The position numbers and the translations under genes were made by a program. Below, piece after piece: positions 18,288 through 28,361 of a stretch of DNA of 64,000 nucleotides (position 1 is its first letter; every line of letters begins with the position of its first letter). Below the pieces are notes generated by a model. That model was given only the letters and a program-made list of their open reading frames with translations, made no database searches and had not been told where the DNA came from. Origin of the DNA: Candidatus Heimdallarchaeota archaeon (GTDB lineage: Archaea; Asgardarchaeota; Heimdallarchaeia; JABLTI01). The stretch lies in NCBI GenBank assembly GCA_019058275.1, contig JAHLVW010000058.1:1-64000 (forward strand), in the 5' to 3' direction.

Positions 18288-20012
18288 CTAATGTTCACTA
18301 GTAATTTCAGGATCCTCTTTTGCTTCCTCTATTACTTGTTCTGAATCATCATTCTCTTGGTATTGTGCAATTTGCTCTTCATACCTTATAATTTCATCTG
18401 AACTTTTGTAGGTAACAATTGAGTAAGTAGCAAATCCTCCGGAAGTAATTCCGAATGCTACTAATGTCCAACCAAAAGCGTAGCCACCAATTCGCATTAC
18501 TTCTCCAACAATTACTATATTACCTCTAGCATCAAAATAAGTACTACTACTAGTACTAAAGTAAGTCATTAGAAGTACAAGATAATAGGTTGTTGTTGTA
18601 TCCACTTCCAAGTTAACTGATCTTTGGGTGTTAGTAGAGATTCTATCGTGTTCTATCGAATCATCTAAGAATTGATTTGCTAGATTAAAGTAATCAGCTA
18701 GTAATGACTCGAAATAACCAAAAGGTCCGTAGAGAGTATAATATTCTGCATAATCTAACCAAATTTCTTGACATGCTTCTACAAAAGTATCAAATGTAGC
18801 TTTATCACATATTACACTATGTATATCATATGTTGATTCGAAATAAACATCATCCAACGAAAATTCTACCGTTGTTTCATCACCTTTAAGTATTGTAAGT
18901 GATATGTATTCTCCAAATCCCATATCTTCCATTGAAGGTGGAGTAGGATCGTTGTCATCATACCAGAAATAGATGTCAGGTCTGATATTCATTGAGACAT
19001 TTTTGTAAGTTTCTATATCTTTTGTTAATCCATTTATCGGACCAACAACAACTCCAATTGATATGAATAAGATTCCAAAGGTTATCAAATAACTTCTTAC
19101 TTCTTTTAAGTAATACTTCCAACCTCCAGGTCGTCTACCTGCTTGATAAGGAACTCTAAATCTATCACCTTGTAATAGACCCCAAGCTAGTGTTATAGAA
19201 ACTACAACTACGACTGCTAGGACTACAATCAGAGTTAAAACATTAGCAGGTCTGTTATTGAATTTGAATAGATGAGCTTGATTATTAAAGAATACTGCTG
19301 GTGAATCCCTAAAATCATCATTAGGATAAATATCTGTAACTATTAGTGATTTGATGTAGAATGCGATTGTTAACTTATTCAATGTCGCTGAGAAACTTGC
19401 AAAGACAAATTCCCATATGAAAACAAAGAATAAACCAAACCACAATGGATTTTTGAATAATAATCCAATGAATAGGAAGATAGCACCATAAACTGCTGAT
19501 GAGACAAAAGCTGCAAGCAAGAACCAGAGCATCATATCAAAATGCTGGAATCCTGATAGTGCTGCAAATGACAAATAGTTTAATCCTGTTGCAATTATAG
19601 AAAATAGCGGGATTATTGATAGATAACTAAGATATTTCACAATAACCAATTCAAATCTATGAATTGGTCGAGATGTTAAGTAAGTAATTGACCTATCACT
19701 TTTTTCATCATTAAACATCATAGATGCAATATACATAGTAAACAATGGAATGATTATTCCAAAATAACCTAAGAACATAATGTCTGAATACAAAGAGTAG
19801 AAATCATCTGCTGAAATGAATCTAGTTGAAAATGCAACTATTGGACCTGCAATGATTGGTAGTAACATTAATGAGTTAAATATCCAAGTTCTCTTGCTTT
19901 TTACTAATGTATGCCAGAGTTTGTTCAAGTAAAGCATATATAAAGTTCTGAATCGACTTGTCCAACTATGTTTCTTTTCAAATTGAGTTAGATTTGTGTA
20001 GAGTTCTTTCAT
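18288..20012 (-). CDS. ABC-2 type exporter permease, large subunit
   Basis: A 574-residue membrane protein, last gene of the four-gene exporter operon. It has about six helices in the first 290 residues, including segments of the ABC-2 permease plan (MMFNDEKSDRSITYLTSRPI between helices 2 and 3), then a helix near 310-330, a large extracytoplasmic domain (about 335-500) and a final helix followed by an acidic tail. The KSDRSITYLTSRPI loop matches the one in the partner permease (KKHNSLALYMAKPI), the expected ATPase contact. It would form half of the channel; the large external domain may bind substrate or a surface partner. The start is 19 bases after the upstream ATPase stop. Confidence 0.75.
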   Translation of the reverse strand: MKELYTNLTQFEKKHSWTSRFRTLYMLYLNKLWHTLVKSKRTWIFNSLMLLPIIAGPIVAFSTRFISADDFYSLYSDIMFLGYFGIIIPLFTMYIASMMFNDEKSDRSITYLTSRPIHRFELVIVKYLSYLSIIPLFSIIATGLNYLSFAALSGFQHFDMMLWFLLAAFVSSAVYGAIFLFIGLLFKNPLWFGLFFVFIWEFVFASFSATLNKLTIAFYIKSLIVTDIYPNDDFRDSPAVFFNNQAHLFKFNNRPANVLTLIVVLAVVVVVSITLAWGLLQGDRFRVPYQAGRRPGGWKYYLKEVRSYLITFGILFISIGVVVGPINGLTKDIETYKNVSMNIRPDIYFWYDDNDPTPPSMEDMGFGEYISLTILKGDETTVEFSLDDVYFESTYDIHSVICDKATFDTFVEACQEIWLDYAEYYTLYGPFGYFESLLADYFNLANQFLDDSIEHDRISTNTQRSVNLEVDTTTTYYLVLLMTYFSTSSSTYFDARGNIVIVGEVMRIGGYAFGWTLVAFGITSGGFATYSIVTYKSSDEIIRYEEQIAQYQENDDSEQVIEEAKEDPEITSEH

Positions 20013-20031
20013 TTTCCGTACCTTCCTTTTA

Positions 20032-20970
20032 TTACATTCCCTTTGTTAGATATTCAAATACAGCTTCCAAGCCTGCATCCAAACTTGTCATCTCACTAAT
20101 TTCAATTTTTGATTCAATAGCAATTTCAGGTATTAAGCAATAAAATGCATCTGGATCAGCTGTCCGGATACTAATATACTCCTTGTTCAAAACATCCATT
20201 TCGATATTCTGAACAAAATCGTAATCTAATAATTCGATAGCTAATTTCTTTCTCTCAGGAGTTCTAATCCTAATTGTGTGGGGATAATTGTCCATAAGTT
20301 CTCGAATGCTACTGATATCTCCTTGAGCAATTGCTCTACCAGCAAAAATCAACAAGATATTAGAAGTAACTCTTTCAACCTCATGTAGAATATGACTTGA
20401 GATTAGTATATCTTTACCAAATTCACGACCAAGAGATTGAATCAAAATTACTAATTCTCTTCTGACTAATGGATCGGTTGATTGTAATGGTTCATCAAGA
20501 AATAGAATGTCAGGATCATGAACAATAGCTTGTGCAATTTTTATTCTTTGTCTCATACCCTTTGAATAACCACCAATTGCTCTATCCATGCTATCCGTCA
20601 TTCCAACTAGATCAATTGCAGTTAAAGCTGCTTTCTCAGCTTCTTCTCTTGATATACCACTTAGCTTTGCTAAATCTCTAATAAATTTGCGACCAGTCAT
20701 CCACTCGAATAATTTCTCTTGCTCTGGACAAAAACCAAACCGTTTTAGAATTTCAGGATTATTCCAAACTTCATGTCCTTCAATGTAAATTTCACCTGAG
20801 CTTTGTCTGATTTGAGAAGTAGCAATATTCAAGAAAGTTGATTTTCCTGCTCCATTTGGCCCCAATAACCCAACGATACCTCTATCAATTTTAACTGTAA
20901 CTTTGTTGAGAGCCATTACTTCTTTGTACCATTTATTTAAATCATAAGTTTCTATAAAGTAACTCTTCAT
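20032..20970 (-). CDS. ABC exporter ATPase
   Basis: A 312-residue nucleotide-binding subunit: Walker A GLLGPNGAGKST (about residue 33), signature GGYSKGMRQR, Walker B DILFLDEPL and switch His in SSHILHEVE. The C-terminal 80 residues form an extension common in ABC-2 exporter ATPases (CcmA/NatA type). Its start codon overlaps the stop of the upstream permease in TGATG, which implies translational coupling and a stoichiometric complex. The neighbouring permeases make it part of a heteromeric exporter of unknown substrate. Confidence 0.85.
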   Translation of the reverse strand: MKSYFIETYDLNKWYKEVMALNKVTVKIDRGIVGLLGPNGAGKSTFLNIATSQIRQSSGEIYIEGHEVWNNPEILKRFGFCPEQEKLFEWMTGRKFIRDLAKLSGISREEAEKAALTAIDLVGMTDSMDRAIGGYSKGMRQRIKIAQAIVHDPDILFLDEPLQSTDPLVRRELVILIQSLGREFGKDILISSHILHEVERVTSNILLIFAGRAIAQGDISSIRELMDNYPHTIRIRTPERKKLAIELLDYDFVQNIEMDVLNKEYISIRTADPDAFYCLIPEIAIESKIEISEMTSLDAGLEAVFEYLTKGM

Positions 20971-21872
20971 CAGTCAATTTCCTCCTTGTAAAGATTGTTT
21001 ATTGTGAAAAGGACACATATAATTGCAATTGCTAAAAGGATAACGATTGATATCCATCCATTGATATTAGCCTCATAGAAGGAACCTAGTAAGCCTTCAA
21101 AATCTGGTTTTCCAAATATAAGGAAAATCGCTGCGGTTAACAGAGTTGAGATAGATAGGTAATTTATCCAACTTATATCAAGAATACCTGAAATAGTTGT
21201 TATCAAAATGTCAGGTAGGAACAATATCATAATCGTAAGTATTCCAGCTAAAACGCTTTGATTGCTAAATGATGAGAAAAGCAATACTATTGATCCTAAG
21301 AAAAGTATTACCACTAAAGCAGAACCTGATGTTGATAAATAAACCCATAAAGTGTCTAAAAATTGTATTTGTGTGGAACCAGCTAGTAATGTGAAAAGAA
21401 TAAGAAACATTAACCACGGGATAAGAGTTACGAACGATGAAATCATGTAAACTGAGATTGTCTTACCTAATACATAGTCAATTCTGTCAATTGGTTTAGC
21501 CATATAAAGAGCCAGACTATTATGCTTCTTATCATTAGCAATAGTTCCTGAATTTAATGCACTTATGAATACTATTGGTAGAAAAATCAATCCAGCATTA
21601 AAGGTAAAATTAATCACCGTATACATAGCAACATCTAGCGTTCCAAACATACCAAAAAGCATTTCAGTTAAACCTTGTGGAAAGAATATTGCAGTAAAGA
21701 CTAACATTAATGTGAATGCAATCATAGGGATGTTGCAAAGTATCAATAGAAAAATGATTTTTTTGCCTGAAAATTGCACCCTAAAAGTCGTTGTGGCAAT
21801 TGACCATATTTTGAACCATCTCCCTTTTAATTCACCTTTATATCTTCTATAGCTTTTATCGAAAACGCTCAT
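20970..21872 (-). CDS. ABC-2 type exporter permease, small subunit
   Basis: A 300-residue protein with six or seven helices (about 36-65, 85-108, 135-160, 165-190, 200-225, 245-258 and 275-294). It carries the cytoplasmic loop KKHNSLALYMAKPIDRIDYVLG, the place where ABC-2 permeases contact their ATPase. It is in the middle of the operon: 3 bases after the first ATPase stop and overlapping the start of the second ATPase by one base. It probably pairs with one or both ATPases to export a lipid, drug or peptide. Confidence 0.75.
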   Translation of the reverse strand: MSVFDKSYRRYKGELKGRWFKIWSIATTTFRVQFSGKKIIFLLILCNIPMIAFTLMLVFTAIFFPQGLTEMLFGMFGTLDVAMYTVINFTFNAGLIFLPIVFISALNSGTIANDKKHNSLALYMAKPIDRIDYVLGKTISVYMISSFVTLIPWLMFLILFTLLAGSTQIQFLDTLWVYLSTSGSALVVILFLGSIVLLFSSFSNQSVLAGILTIMILFLPDILITTISGILDISWINYLSISTLLTAAIFLIFGKPDFEGLLGSFYEANINGWISIVILLAIAIICVLFTINNLYKEEID

Positions 21873-21875
21873 ACT

Positions 21876-22871
21876 TCATTTACCTCCTGAAGGTTGGCTT
21901 ACATTAGAATTATCCACATCATCTTCAATTCTGTGAATAAATACATCTTCCAAAATTACTTTTCTAGGAATCATAGTTCTAATCTGAACGCCAGTTTTAT
22001 AGGCTATTTCTATGATTTTCTGATTGATATGTTCATCAGAAAAATCAACCTTCACTATTTTATCTTCAACTCTAAATTGCAACCCATTTTCTTTTAATCC
22101 GATCAAAAATTCCTCTAAATTGCCTTTTATTCTGACATTCATCACTTTTTGTTCTTGACTCAAAGATTCTTGACCAGTTAATTCTGAGATACTTCCTTGA
22201 GTAACTACTTCCCCTCTGTTTAATATAGTAGCATAATCACACATGGCTTCTATATCAGGTAGTAAATGAGAACAGACAATAATGTCAATTCCATGATCTT
22301 TGCTTATTTCTCTAATAAGTGCAATCATGTCAATTCTACCTTTCGGATCAAGGCCATTTGTTGGTTCATCTAGAAATATTAATACTGGATCATTAACAAG
22401 TGCTTGAGCCAGTTTTAACCTTTGAAGCATACCTGTTGAAAATTCGTTTACCTTCCTATAACGAGCTTCATCTAATCCAACATATTGCAATGTTTCATGT
22501 GATCTTTGCATCGCTTCTGCTTTTGGCAAACCAGCTATTCTGCCTAAAAGCGAAACTTGTTTAACTGCGTTGACACCAGGAATCAAAGTATAATGTTCAG
22601 GCATATAACCAACTCGTTCTCTAATTTGCTTTCCTTCTTTGAAAATGTCAAATCCAAGAACCTGTGCATCTCCTGATGTTGCACCTATGTATCCTAGTAG
22701 TACTTTTAATAAAGTACTTTTACCTGCACCGTTTGGACCAAGAATTGAATTAGCTCCTGAGTTAATAGAAAACGAAATCTCATTTAATGCTAAAACGCTA
22801 TGCTCGGATTTGGGATTACCAAAAATCTTTGTAATCCCATCTACAAATAATACTTCTTGAGTGCTACCCAT
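21876..22871 (-). CDS. ABC exporter ATPase, first gene of the exporter operon
   Basis: An ATPase of about 331 residues from the preferred ATG at 22871, which follows GGAG by nine bases; an upstream ATG at 22904 would add 11 residues without a ribosome site. Walker A SILGPNGAGKST, signature NEFSTGMLQR, Walker B LIFLDEPTNGLDPKG and the switch His in CSHLLPD are all intact. A C-terminal extension of about 100 residues follows the ATPase core. It is the first gene of a tightly spaced set ATPase-permease-ATPase-permease, so the exporter may be asymmetric, using two different ATPases and two different permeases. Confidence 0.85.
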   Translation of the reverse strand: MGSTQEVLFVDGITKIFGNPKSEHSVLALNEISFSINSGANSILGPNGAGKSTLLKVLLGYIGATSGDAQVLGFDIFKEGKQIRERVGYMPEHYTLIPGVNAVKQVSLLGRIAGLPKAEAMQRSHETLQYVGLDEARYRKVNEFSTGMLQRLKLAQALVNDPVLIFLDEPTNGLDPKGRIDMIALIREISKDHGIDIIVCSHLLPDIEAMCDYATILNRGEVVTQGSISELTGQESLSQEQKVMNVRIKGNLEEFLIGLKENGLQFRVEDKIVKVDFSDEHINQKIIEIAYKTGVQIRTMIPRKVILEDVFIHRIEDDVDNSNVSQPSGGK

Positions 22872-23145
22872 TGTCTTCACTCCAAAGTCTCGATATATCC
22901 TCAAACAATCGAAATACTTTGCATTAGTCTATTGTATTATTGAGCTATTCCTTTTTAATACTAACTAAACTCTCGGATTCTAGGTAATGTAAAAACAGAA
23001 AGATATTCAGAAGAATTAAAATAATTTGCCAACGATAATTAACAAAGCAAATTTGTATCATTGGTTTGAGTATTAAATTCCGAGAAAATTAATAATAAGA
23101 TTGTGTCAAATTTAGAGTAAACTATCTTAATAGGAACAACAGTAT

Positions 23146-25050
23146 ATGCAAAATAAAAAGAAAGCACTAGAGGGAGGAAACATTAGTAAAAATCCAAGAG
23201 ACGATTTAACGATCTTTGACGATCAGGAAATTGTTCTTTGGGCAAATGCTTTTCGAGATATTTTAGATATACGTATATCACTTATAGATTCAAATAAAGA
23301 GCTAATATTTACCACAGATAATTCAGTAGATGTTATTGGTTATTCTTTAGAAGATTTCAAACTACTAACGATTTTCGGTTACATCCATCCAGATGACAGA
23401 GAAAAAGTTAGATTGAACTTTAATGATTTTAATGATAATAATATTTCAAATCCTTTGGTTTATCGTATTTTCAAACCAAATGGAGAAATGAGATGGATAC
23501 GAGGAATAGCTCAAAAATTCTTAAATAATGAGACAAAAACTGAAATTGGTACAACTATTGTAGAATTTGATGTTACAGATCAAATTAAACCCAATGAGTT
23601 CGATTCAGAGGAAGGTATCTTTAGAACCTTAATTGAGCTAATTAGGACACCAATTCTCTTTATGAAAAATAATCAAATATACTGGACTTCAAAGAATTGG
23701 CAAAAGTTTTTTGGATATACTCATAACGAAGTGAAAAATAATTCCATAGAATTCCTGTTCAAAAATCAAGATTGCTTCGCGAAATTTCTTTTTGATTGTA
23801 ATAAAATTTTGAAAATAGAAGGAGAATTACTTCACCAAGCAGAATTTGTAACAAAGAAAAAAGTCTCTCATTTGTTTGATGTTCGTATTTACACAATTGA
23901 TAAAAATAATCTTTCAAAAGGAGTATTGCTATTTTTCGTAGATGTAACTCAAGAGAATAGTATAAATCAAACTAAAGATGAAACAATAGACTTCTATGAA
24001 AATATTGTAGAGAATTTTGAGACAATAATCCTAAGAATAGAAAATAAAAAAATTATTTGGGTAAATAAACTTGTACAAAGTATACTTCAATATAAAACTG
24101 ATGAATTAATTGGTATGAATTTAGATATTCTGTTTCAAACTAAAGATGCACTTAAAGAATTAATTAATGAAATAAATAAAGCATTTCTTGACAATAGGAA
24201 TTTTGTTAGTGAAATTACATGTATACGCAAAGATCGTATGCCTTTATCATTTCTAGCTAGAGCAACTAATGTATCTTATGAAGAGAAGCTATGTTACATT
24301 TTAGTTCTTGATCCAGTTAGTGATTTGAGACAATTGATTAATGAATTAAGAGATGAAAAAAGTGAATTAGAGTTCTATAGTGATCTACTATTTCATGATG
24401 TAAAGAATCTTTGTCAGGATGCATTATCGCAGATTGATCTATCATTACTAAGAATGGAGACAAATCCTTCAGAGTCTGAGAGTAGACAAAGAAAAAGTAT
24501 GATCGAAATTCTACGTATTGCAGAACTAATAACCAACGTGGATAAATTCTTCAAAATAAAACGGAAAGGATATGAAATACAATCATATGATATTCGTAAA
24601 TCTCTAGAAAGAGCGATTGAAAAAATTCAAACAAAATTCGACCACAAAAAGGTCACAATTAGTCACAATCTAAAATCAGGAAGGTTCTTTACTTTGGGAA
24701 ATGAACTTCTTGATGATGCTTTCTTCAATATATTTGATAATGCAGTAATGTATGATCGAAATCCCGAAGTTATAATTGATTTTCAAATATCTACTTCTGA
24801 TAATATTGATGGTTATTGGAAAATTGAATTCCTTGATAATGGACCTGGGATTGGAAATGAGATGAAGAAATTTCTGTTTGATCGCTTTGCTAGAAGTAAA
24901 GGAACAATACATGGCTCTGGCTTTGGTTTAACCTTGGTAAAAGCAATAATTGAAAGTTTCAATGGTCATATCTCGGTTAAGGATAAGGATGAAAAGAATC
25001 GATCTAAAGGTTCCATATTTATTATTGAGATTCCGAAAGCAGTTTCATAA
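23146..25050 (+). CDS. Cytosolic PAS-domain sensor histidine kinase (orphan)
   Basis: A 634-residue protein with no membrane helix. Three PAS domains can be followed: about 43-148 (with a clear PAC segment YRIFKPNGEMRWIRG), about 160-270 and about 285-400. A coiled linker leads to the phospho-acceptor helix FHDVKNLCQDALSQ (His near residue 426) and the ATPase domain: N-box FFNIFDNAVMYD, G1 LDNGPGIG, F-box LFDRFARS, G2 GSGFGLTLVKAI. All catalytic motifs are present. It should sense a cytosolic signal through PAS and phosphorylate a response regulator, but no receiver protein is in the window. Its 3' end overlaps the convergent HAD gene by six bases. Confidence 0.85.
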   Translation: MQNKKKALEGGNISKNPRDDLTIFDDQEIVLWANAFRDILDIRISLIDSNKELIFTTDNSVDVIGYSLEDFKLLTIFGYIHPDDREKVRLNFNDFNDNNISNPLVYRIFKPNGEMRWIRGIAQKFLNNETKTEIGTTIVEFDVTDQIKPNEFDSEEGIFRTLIELIRTPILFMKNNQIYWTSKNWQKFFGYTHNEVKNNSIEFLFKNQDCFAKFLFDCNKILKIEGELLHQAEFVTKKKVSHLFDVRIYTIDKNNLSKGVLLFFVDVTQENSINQTKDETIDFYENIVENFETIILRIENKKIIWVNKLVQSILQYKTDELIGMNLDILFQTKDALKELINEINKAFLDNRNFVSEITCIRKDRMPLSFLARATNVSYEEKLCYILVLDPVSDLRQLINELRDEKSELEFYSDLLFHDVKNLCQDALSQIDLSLLRMETNPSESESRQRKSMIEILRIAELITNVDKFFKIKRKGYEIQSYDIRKSLERAIEKIQTKFDHKKVTISHNLKSGRFFTLGNELLDDAFFNIFDNAVMYDRNPEVIIDFQISTSDNIDGYWKIEFLDNGPGIGNEMKKFLFDRFARSKGTIHGSGFGLTLVKAIIESFNGHISVKDKDEKNRSKGSIFIIEIPKAVS

Positions 25051-25779
25051 ATTGTGTAAAAGTGTATTGCTTTTCAATTTCATTAGTAGGTTTGGAAGTT
25101 CTTTTACATGATTTATAATGAAATCAGGTTTAAACTGTTCAAGAACCATTCGCTTACCTTTCTCAGCTCCAATAAAATTAACAACAGCACATGTCAAAGT
25201 TCCTGCTCTCTTTCCAGCTTGAATATCATGTGGTAAATCACCAACAAAAATCGTTTCCTGAGGTTTCAATCCGAGTTTCTTCATAGCCATTATTAGTCCA
25301 AAAGGGTGCGGTTTGGTGTATTTTAAATCTTGTTGTGCAATTATTACATCAACATCTTTTAGGTGTTTAAATTTCTTATAAGCACTTTCTATAACATCTT
25401 TTTCTGCATGAGTTACTAAAGCTGTTTTGTAGTTTTTCGTTGCAAATTCCAAAACTTCATCCGCATATTCTTCAGGAGTAATATTATTGTTGTTTTTCTT
25501 AATTAAAACAGATAAGTAAATTATGAATCTTAACATTTGAAAATAGTTTAGGTTTAATGTTCGACTAATTTTAACAATAACTTTAGGAACATAAAATAGA
25601 CTTCTTTTTTGTTCTTTCAAATAGATTTTCATTATTTCATTCAAAGAATAGAGGATTTCTATTTTTGTAGCATTTGGTTTTACTTTTTTTAGTGCATGAA
25701 AGAATGGCCAACCTAGTCTAACAACAATTGACGAAAGCACTCCATCAAAATCAAATAGTATTCCTCTTATTTTTTTCAT
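25045..25779 (-). CDS. HAD-superfamily hydrolase (phosphatase-like)
   Basis: A 244-residue HAD protein with the four standard motifs: LFDFDGVLSS (nucleophile Asp, acid Asp), TALVTHAE (motif II Thr), a Lys in TKPHPFG (motif III) and IFVGDLPHDIQAG (motif IV). A helical cap lies between motifs I and II (about residues 20-110). This is the plan of phosphoglycolate-phosphatase-like or pyrophosphatase-like members. The Thr at motif II is normal, so the enzyme should be active on a small phosphate ester; the substrate is unknown. The last six bases overlap the convergent histidine kinase gene. Confidence 0.8.
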   Translation of the reverse strand: MKKIRGILFDFDGVLSSIVVRLGWPFFHALKKVKPNATKIEILYSLNEIMKIYLKEQKRSLFYVPKVIVKISRTLNLNYFQMLRFIIYLSVLIKKNNNNITPEEYADEVLEFATKNYKTALVTHAEKDVIESAYKKFKHLKDVDVIIAQQDLKYTKPHPFGLIMAMKKLGLKPQETIFVGDLPHDIQAGKRAGTLTCAVVNFIGAEKGKRMVLEQFKPDFIINHVKELPNLLMKLKSNTLLHNL

Positions 25780-25989
25780 TGAATTTTCATCCTAAATCAT
25801 TTGTCTAAACACAATTAATGATGGTATAATCTACTATCTTTTCTCTCTCAGAAAAAGCTTAAAAAGTTCTAAATAATGATTTATAATTTTTACAAACATT
25901 ATGAAATGGTTTAAAATGTTAATAAGCAATATTACAAACGTGATTTCCTTATCCCGGAATGTATTTTCTTGGCTTCTGGTGACAAATTG

Positions 25990-27777
25990 ATGACTGAAAA
26001 CAACAACAATGATGATAAACCAAATGAACAAACAAGTGAGGATACAAGAGATAGTCAGATTTGTTCAAATTGTGGAGAGAAGAATCCGATAAATAATCTC
26101 TTTTGCAATTATTGTGGTCATCATTTCGTAGAAAAAGTAAAATGTAGAAGATGCGATCGAGAAATTCCTGTTTATAATACATTTTGTGGTTACTGTGGAG
26201 CACCAATGAGAGCTACACAACAGACCACTCGAACTACAACTGAAACACCGCATCAAGGATTCATTCAGCAACAGCAACCAATTCAGAGGAGCTACTATGA
26301 TACTCCTTCTATGTCACGACTACCTCCAGAAGTAGAAGCAAGATTAATAGAGCAGCAACGTTTAGCAAAACTTGAATCAAGAAATACATTAGCTAAAATT
26401 TTCGGTATAATATTTCTTATTATTGGAATTGGTGTTTTAATTAACTACATAACTTCAATTTTCATTTATAGTACTGAATATTTCGAACAAATAATTGCTG
26501 ATTATGGTTACGAAGAAGTAAGTGATGGTTTGCTTTATGGAATGCTAACCGCTTTAAATCTACCAGCTATTGTAATCTTCTTTGGTGCAGGTGCTTCACT
26601 TATATGGTACAAACCAGAAGGAAACTATTGGAAAGGCATGTATCAAACTTTAAGGTTTATTTTTGTTGGCTTTTCGATGGTTTTAGCTTTGATTTCAATA
26701 ATATCTACAATTACTTGGTTATTTTATAATCCTAGTGTTCAAATTACTGGATACGAAAGCTTCTGGTTATTCTATATTATCAGAATTCCAGTAGACATGA
26801 AGATTTCAAATCTTTATATAGCACTATTGTCTGTTTATCTATTCTGTATATTTATATTGATTCTACCTCCAATCATAAAGAGTGTTAAAGAGAGAACTTC
26901 TCAAAGTAGCGATAAAGAAGTTACCAAATATAAGACAGAAGAAGCTAATGAAATCGAAGAAACAAAACCCGAAAACCCAGATTTAGAATTAAAAAGTAAA
27001 ACTGAGACAATAAGCCGTTTAGAAGCTAAAAAAGGCAGGATGCCAGCTATTTTCTACACTATAAAGAATACTCCTCTAATAAAAACAATGGAACTGTTAG
27101 GACTTTCAATGATAGTATCAATAATTCTGATTTTCATATTATCTCCTTTTATCAATGAAGAAACTACTGTTGAACTAGAAGATCCATTTATCACTGTAAT
27201 AGCTGTTTTTTGGGCAGGAATTTTTGAAGAAATAAGTTTTCGACTAATTTTAATCGGAGTTCCTATGATTATTGTTGTAATCGTTAGATACAATTTGCAG
27301 AACAAACAAACTAGGGAGAAAATAGAGAACAGTTTTGGTAAATTGCCAAAAAGTCAACCTAAACTTACAATTATAGATGTAGTGCTTTCATTTAGAGGAA
27401 AATATAAGATCATAGGTTATCCTGAATGGATACTAGTTGGGATATCTTCATTGCTATTTGGATTTGCACATTGGAGCAAGTGGACTGGTGGATGGGGTGC
27501 ATGGAAAATAGTTCAAGCAGCAGTTGCTGGTTTCTTTTTAAGCTATGCATTTGTAAAGTATGGACTTACATCTGCAATATTCATCCATGTAACAAATAAT
27601 GTTATTTCAGCTCTTTCAATTTTTAGCGCAGAAATCGATAATGCTGAATTCCTTGCTGGTTTTACAATGTTCCTGACAATGATACTATTGTTATTAGGAT
27701 TAATGAAAGCAGTAAGCATAATAATCAATTTAGTCTACAAGCAATTTGTCTTGAAAAAATCTGGGATTTCAAGATAA
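25990..27777 (+). CDS. Membrane CPBP/Abi-family protease with N-terminal zinc ribbons
   Basis: About 595 residues from the ATG at 25990 (a TTG at 25969 is a weaker alternative). The N-terminus carries two zinc-ribbon units: CSNCGEKNPINNLFCNYCG and CRRCDREIPVYNTFCGYCG. A Gln-rich linker, four helices and a charged loop follow, then a CPBP module of helices with the family motifs EEISFR (paired Glu with Arg), LLFGFAHWS and IFIHVTNN. CPBP proteins are intramembrane metalloproteases related to Rce1, which cleaves prenylated CAAX proteins, and to bacteriocin-immunity proteins. The zinc ribbons could bind protein or nucleic acid at the membrane surface. The substrate is unknown, and the local small GTPases lack an obvious CAAX end. 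Confidence 0.75.
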   Translation: MTENNNNDDKPNEQTSEDTRDSQICSNCGEKNPINNLFCNYCGHHFVEKVKCRRCDREIPVYNTFCGYCGAPMRATQQTTRTTTETPHQGFIQQQQPIQRSYYDTPSMSRLPPEVEARLIEQQRLAKLESRNTLAKIFGIIFLIIGIGVLINYITSIFIYSTEYFEQIIADYGYEEVSDGLLYGMLTALNLPAIVIFFGAGASLIWYKPEGNYWKGMYQTLRFIFVGFSMVLALISIISTITWLFYNPSVQITGYESFWLFYIIRIPVDMKISNLYIALLSVYLFCIFILILPPIIKSVKERTSQSSDKEVTKYKTEEANEIEETKPENPDLELKSKTETISRLEAKKGRMPAIFYTIKNTPLIKTMELLGLSMIVSIILIFILSPFINEETTVELEDPFITVIAVFWAGIFEEISFRLILIGVPMIIVVIVRYNLQNKQTREKIENSFGKLPKSQPKLTIIDVVLSFRGKYKIIGYPEWILVGISSLLFGFAHWSKWTGGWGAWKIVQAAVAGFFLSYAFVKYGLTSAIFIHVTNNVISALSIFSAEIDNAEFLAGFTMFLTMILLLLGLMKAVSIIINLVYKQFVLKKSGISR

Positions 27778-27857
27778 AATTACTAGATTTGAATCTTGGT
27801 AAGAAATTTATAATTATCTATGCTACAGAAGATGAATAGATATTAGGGATAACTGAA

Positions 27858-28361
27858 ATGAATAATGATAAATCAAAAGAGAAGCAAATTGTACACGTTA
27901 TAGGAATAGGTAACCTTACTCGTTTAGATGATGGTGTTGCTATTAGAGTGGTGCATGAGCTTGAAAAGATAGAATTTCCTTCTGGTGTAAAAATTACTGA
28001 TTTAGGTACTGGCGGTGTAGACATAGCTCTAATCTTTGATGGATGGTCATATGGAATAATAATTGATGCAGTTGATATTGAAGGGTTAACACCGGGAGAA
28101 GTTGTAGAGTTCAAAATAACAGAAAATAATTTACCTGATGTAAAAGGACTAAGTTCTAGTCATGGTTTCGATGCCTTAATAGCACTAAAACTTGCTTATG
28201 TGGTTTCAGAATTTAACCTTCCAAGGGAAATTGTTATACTAGGAATCCAGATAGAACAAATGGCTGGTTTTGGAATTAAACTATCATCATCTGTTGAAAA
28301 AGCAATACCTATTGTTATAGAAAGAGTTGATGAACTTATTGAATTATATCTTCAAAAATAA
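27858..28361 (+). CDS. Hydrogenase maturation protease (HycI/HybD family)
   Basis: A 167-residue protein with the fold and metal residues of the peptidases that cut the C-terminal tail of the [NiFe]-hydrogenase large subunit: GIGNLTRLDDGVAIRVV (Asp near residue 24), IIDAVDIEG (Asp), and a final SSSHGFDAL (His). In the family these residues bind nickel in the substrate. No hydrogenase genes are in the window, so its partner must be elsewhere. The stop codon abuts the stop of the convergent GTPase gene with no spacer. Confidence 0.85.
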   Translation: MNNDKSKEKQIVHVIGIGNLTRLDDGVAIRVVHELEKIEFPSGVKITDLGTGGVDIALIFDGWSYGIIIDAVDIEGLTPGEVVEFKITENNLPDVKGLSSSHGFDALIALKLAYVVSEFNLPREIVILGIQIEQMAGFGIKLSSSVEKAIPIVIERVDELIELYLQK

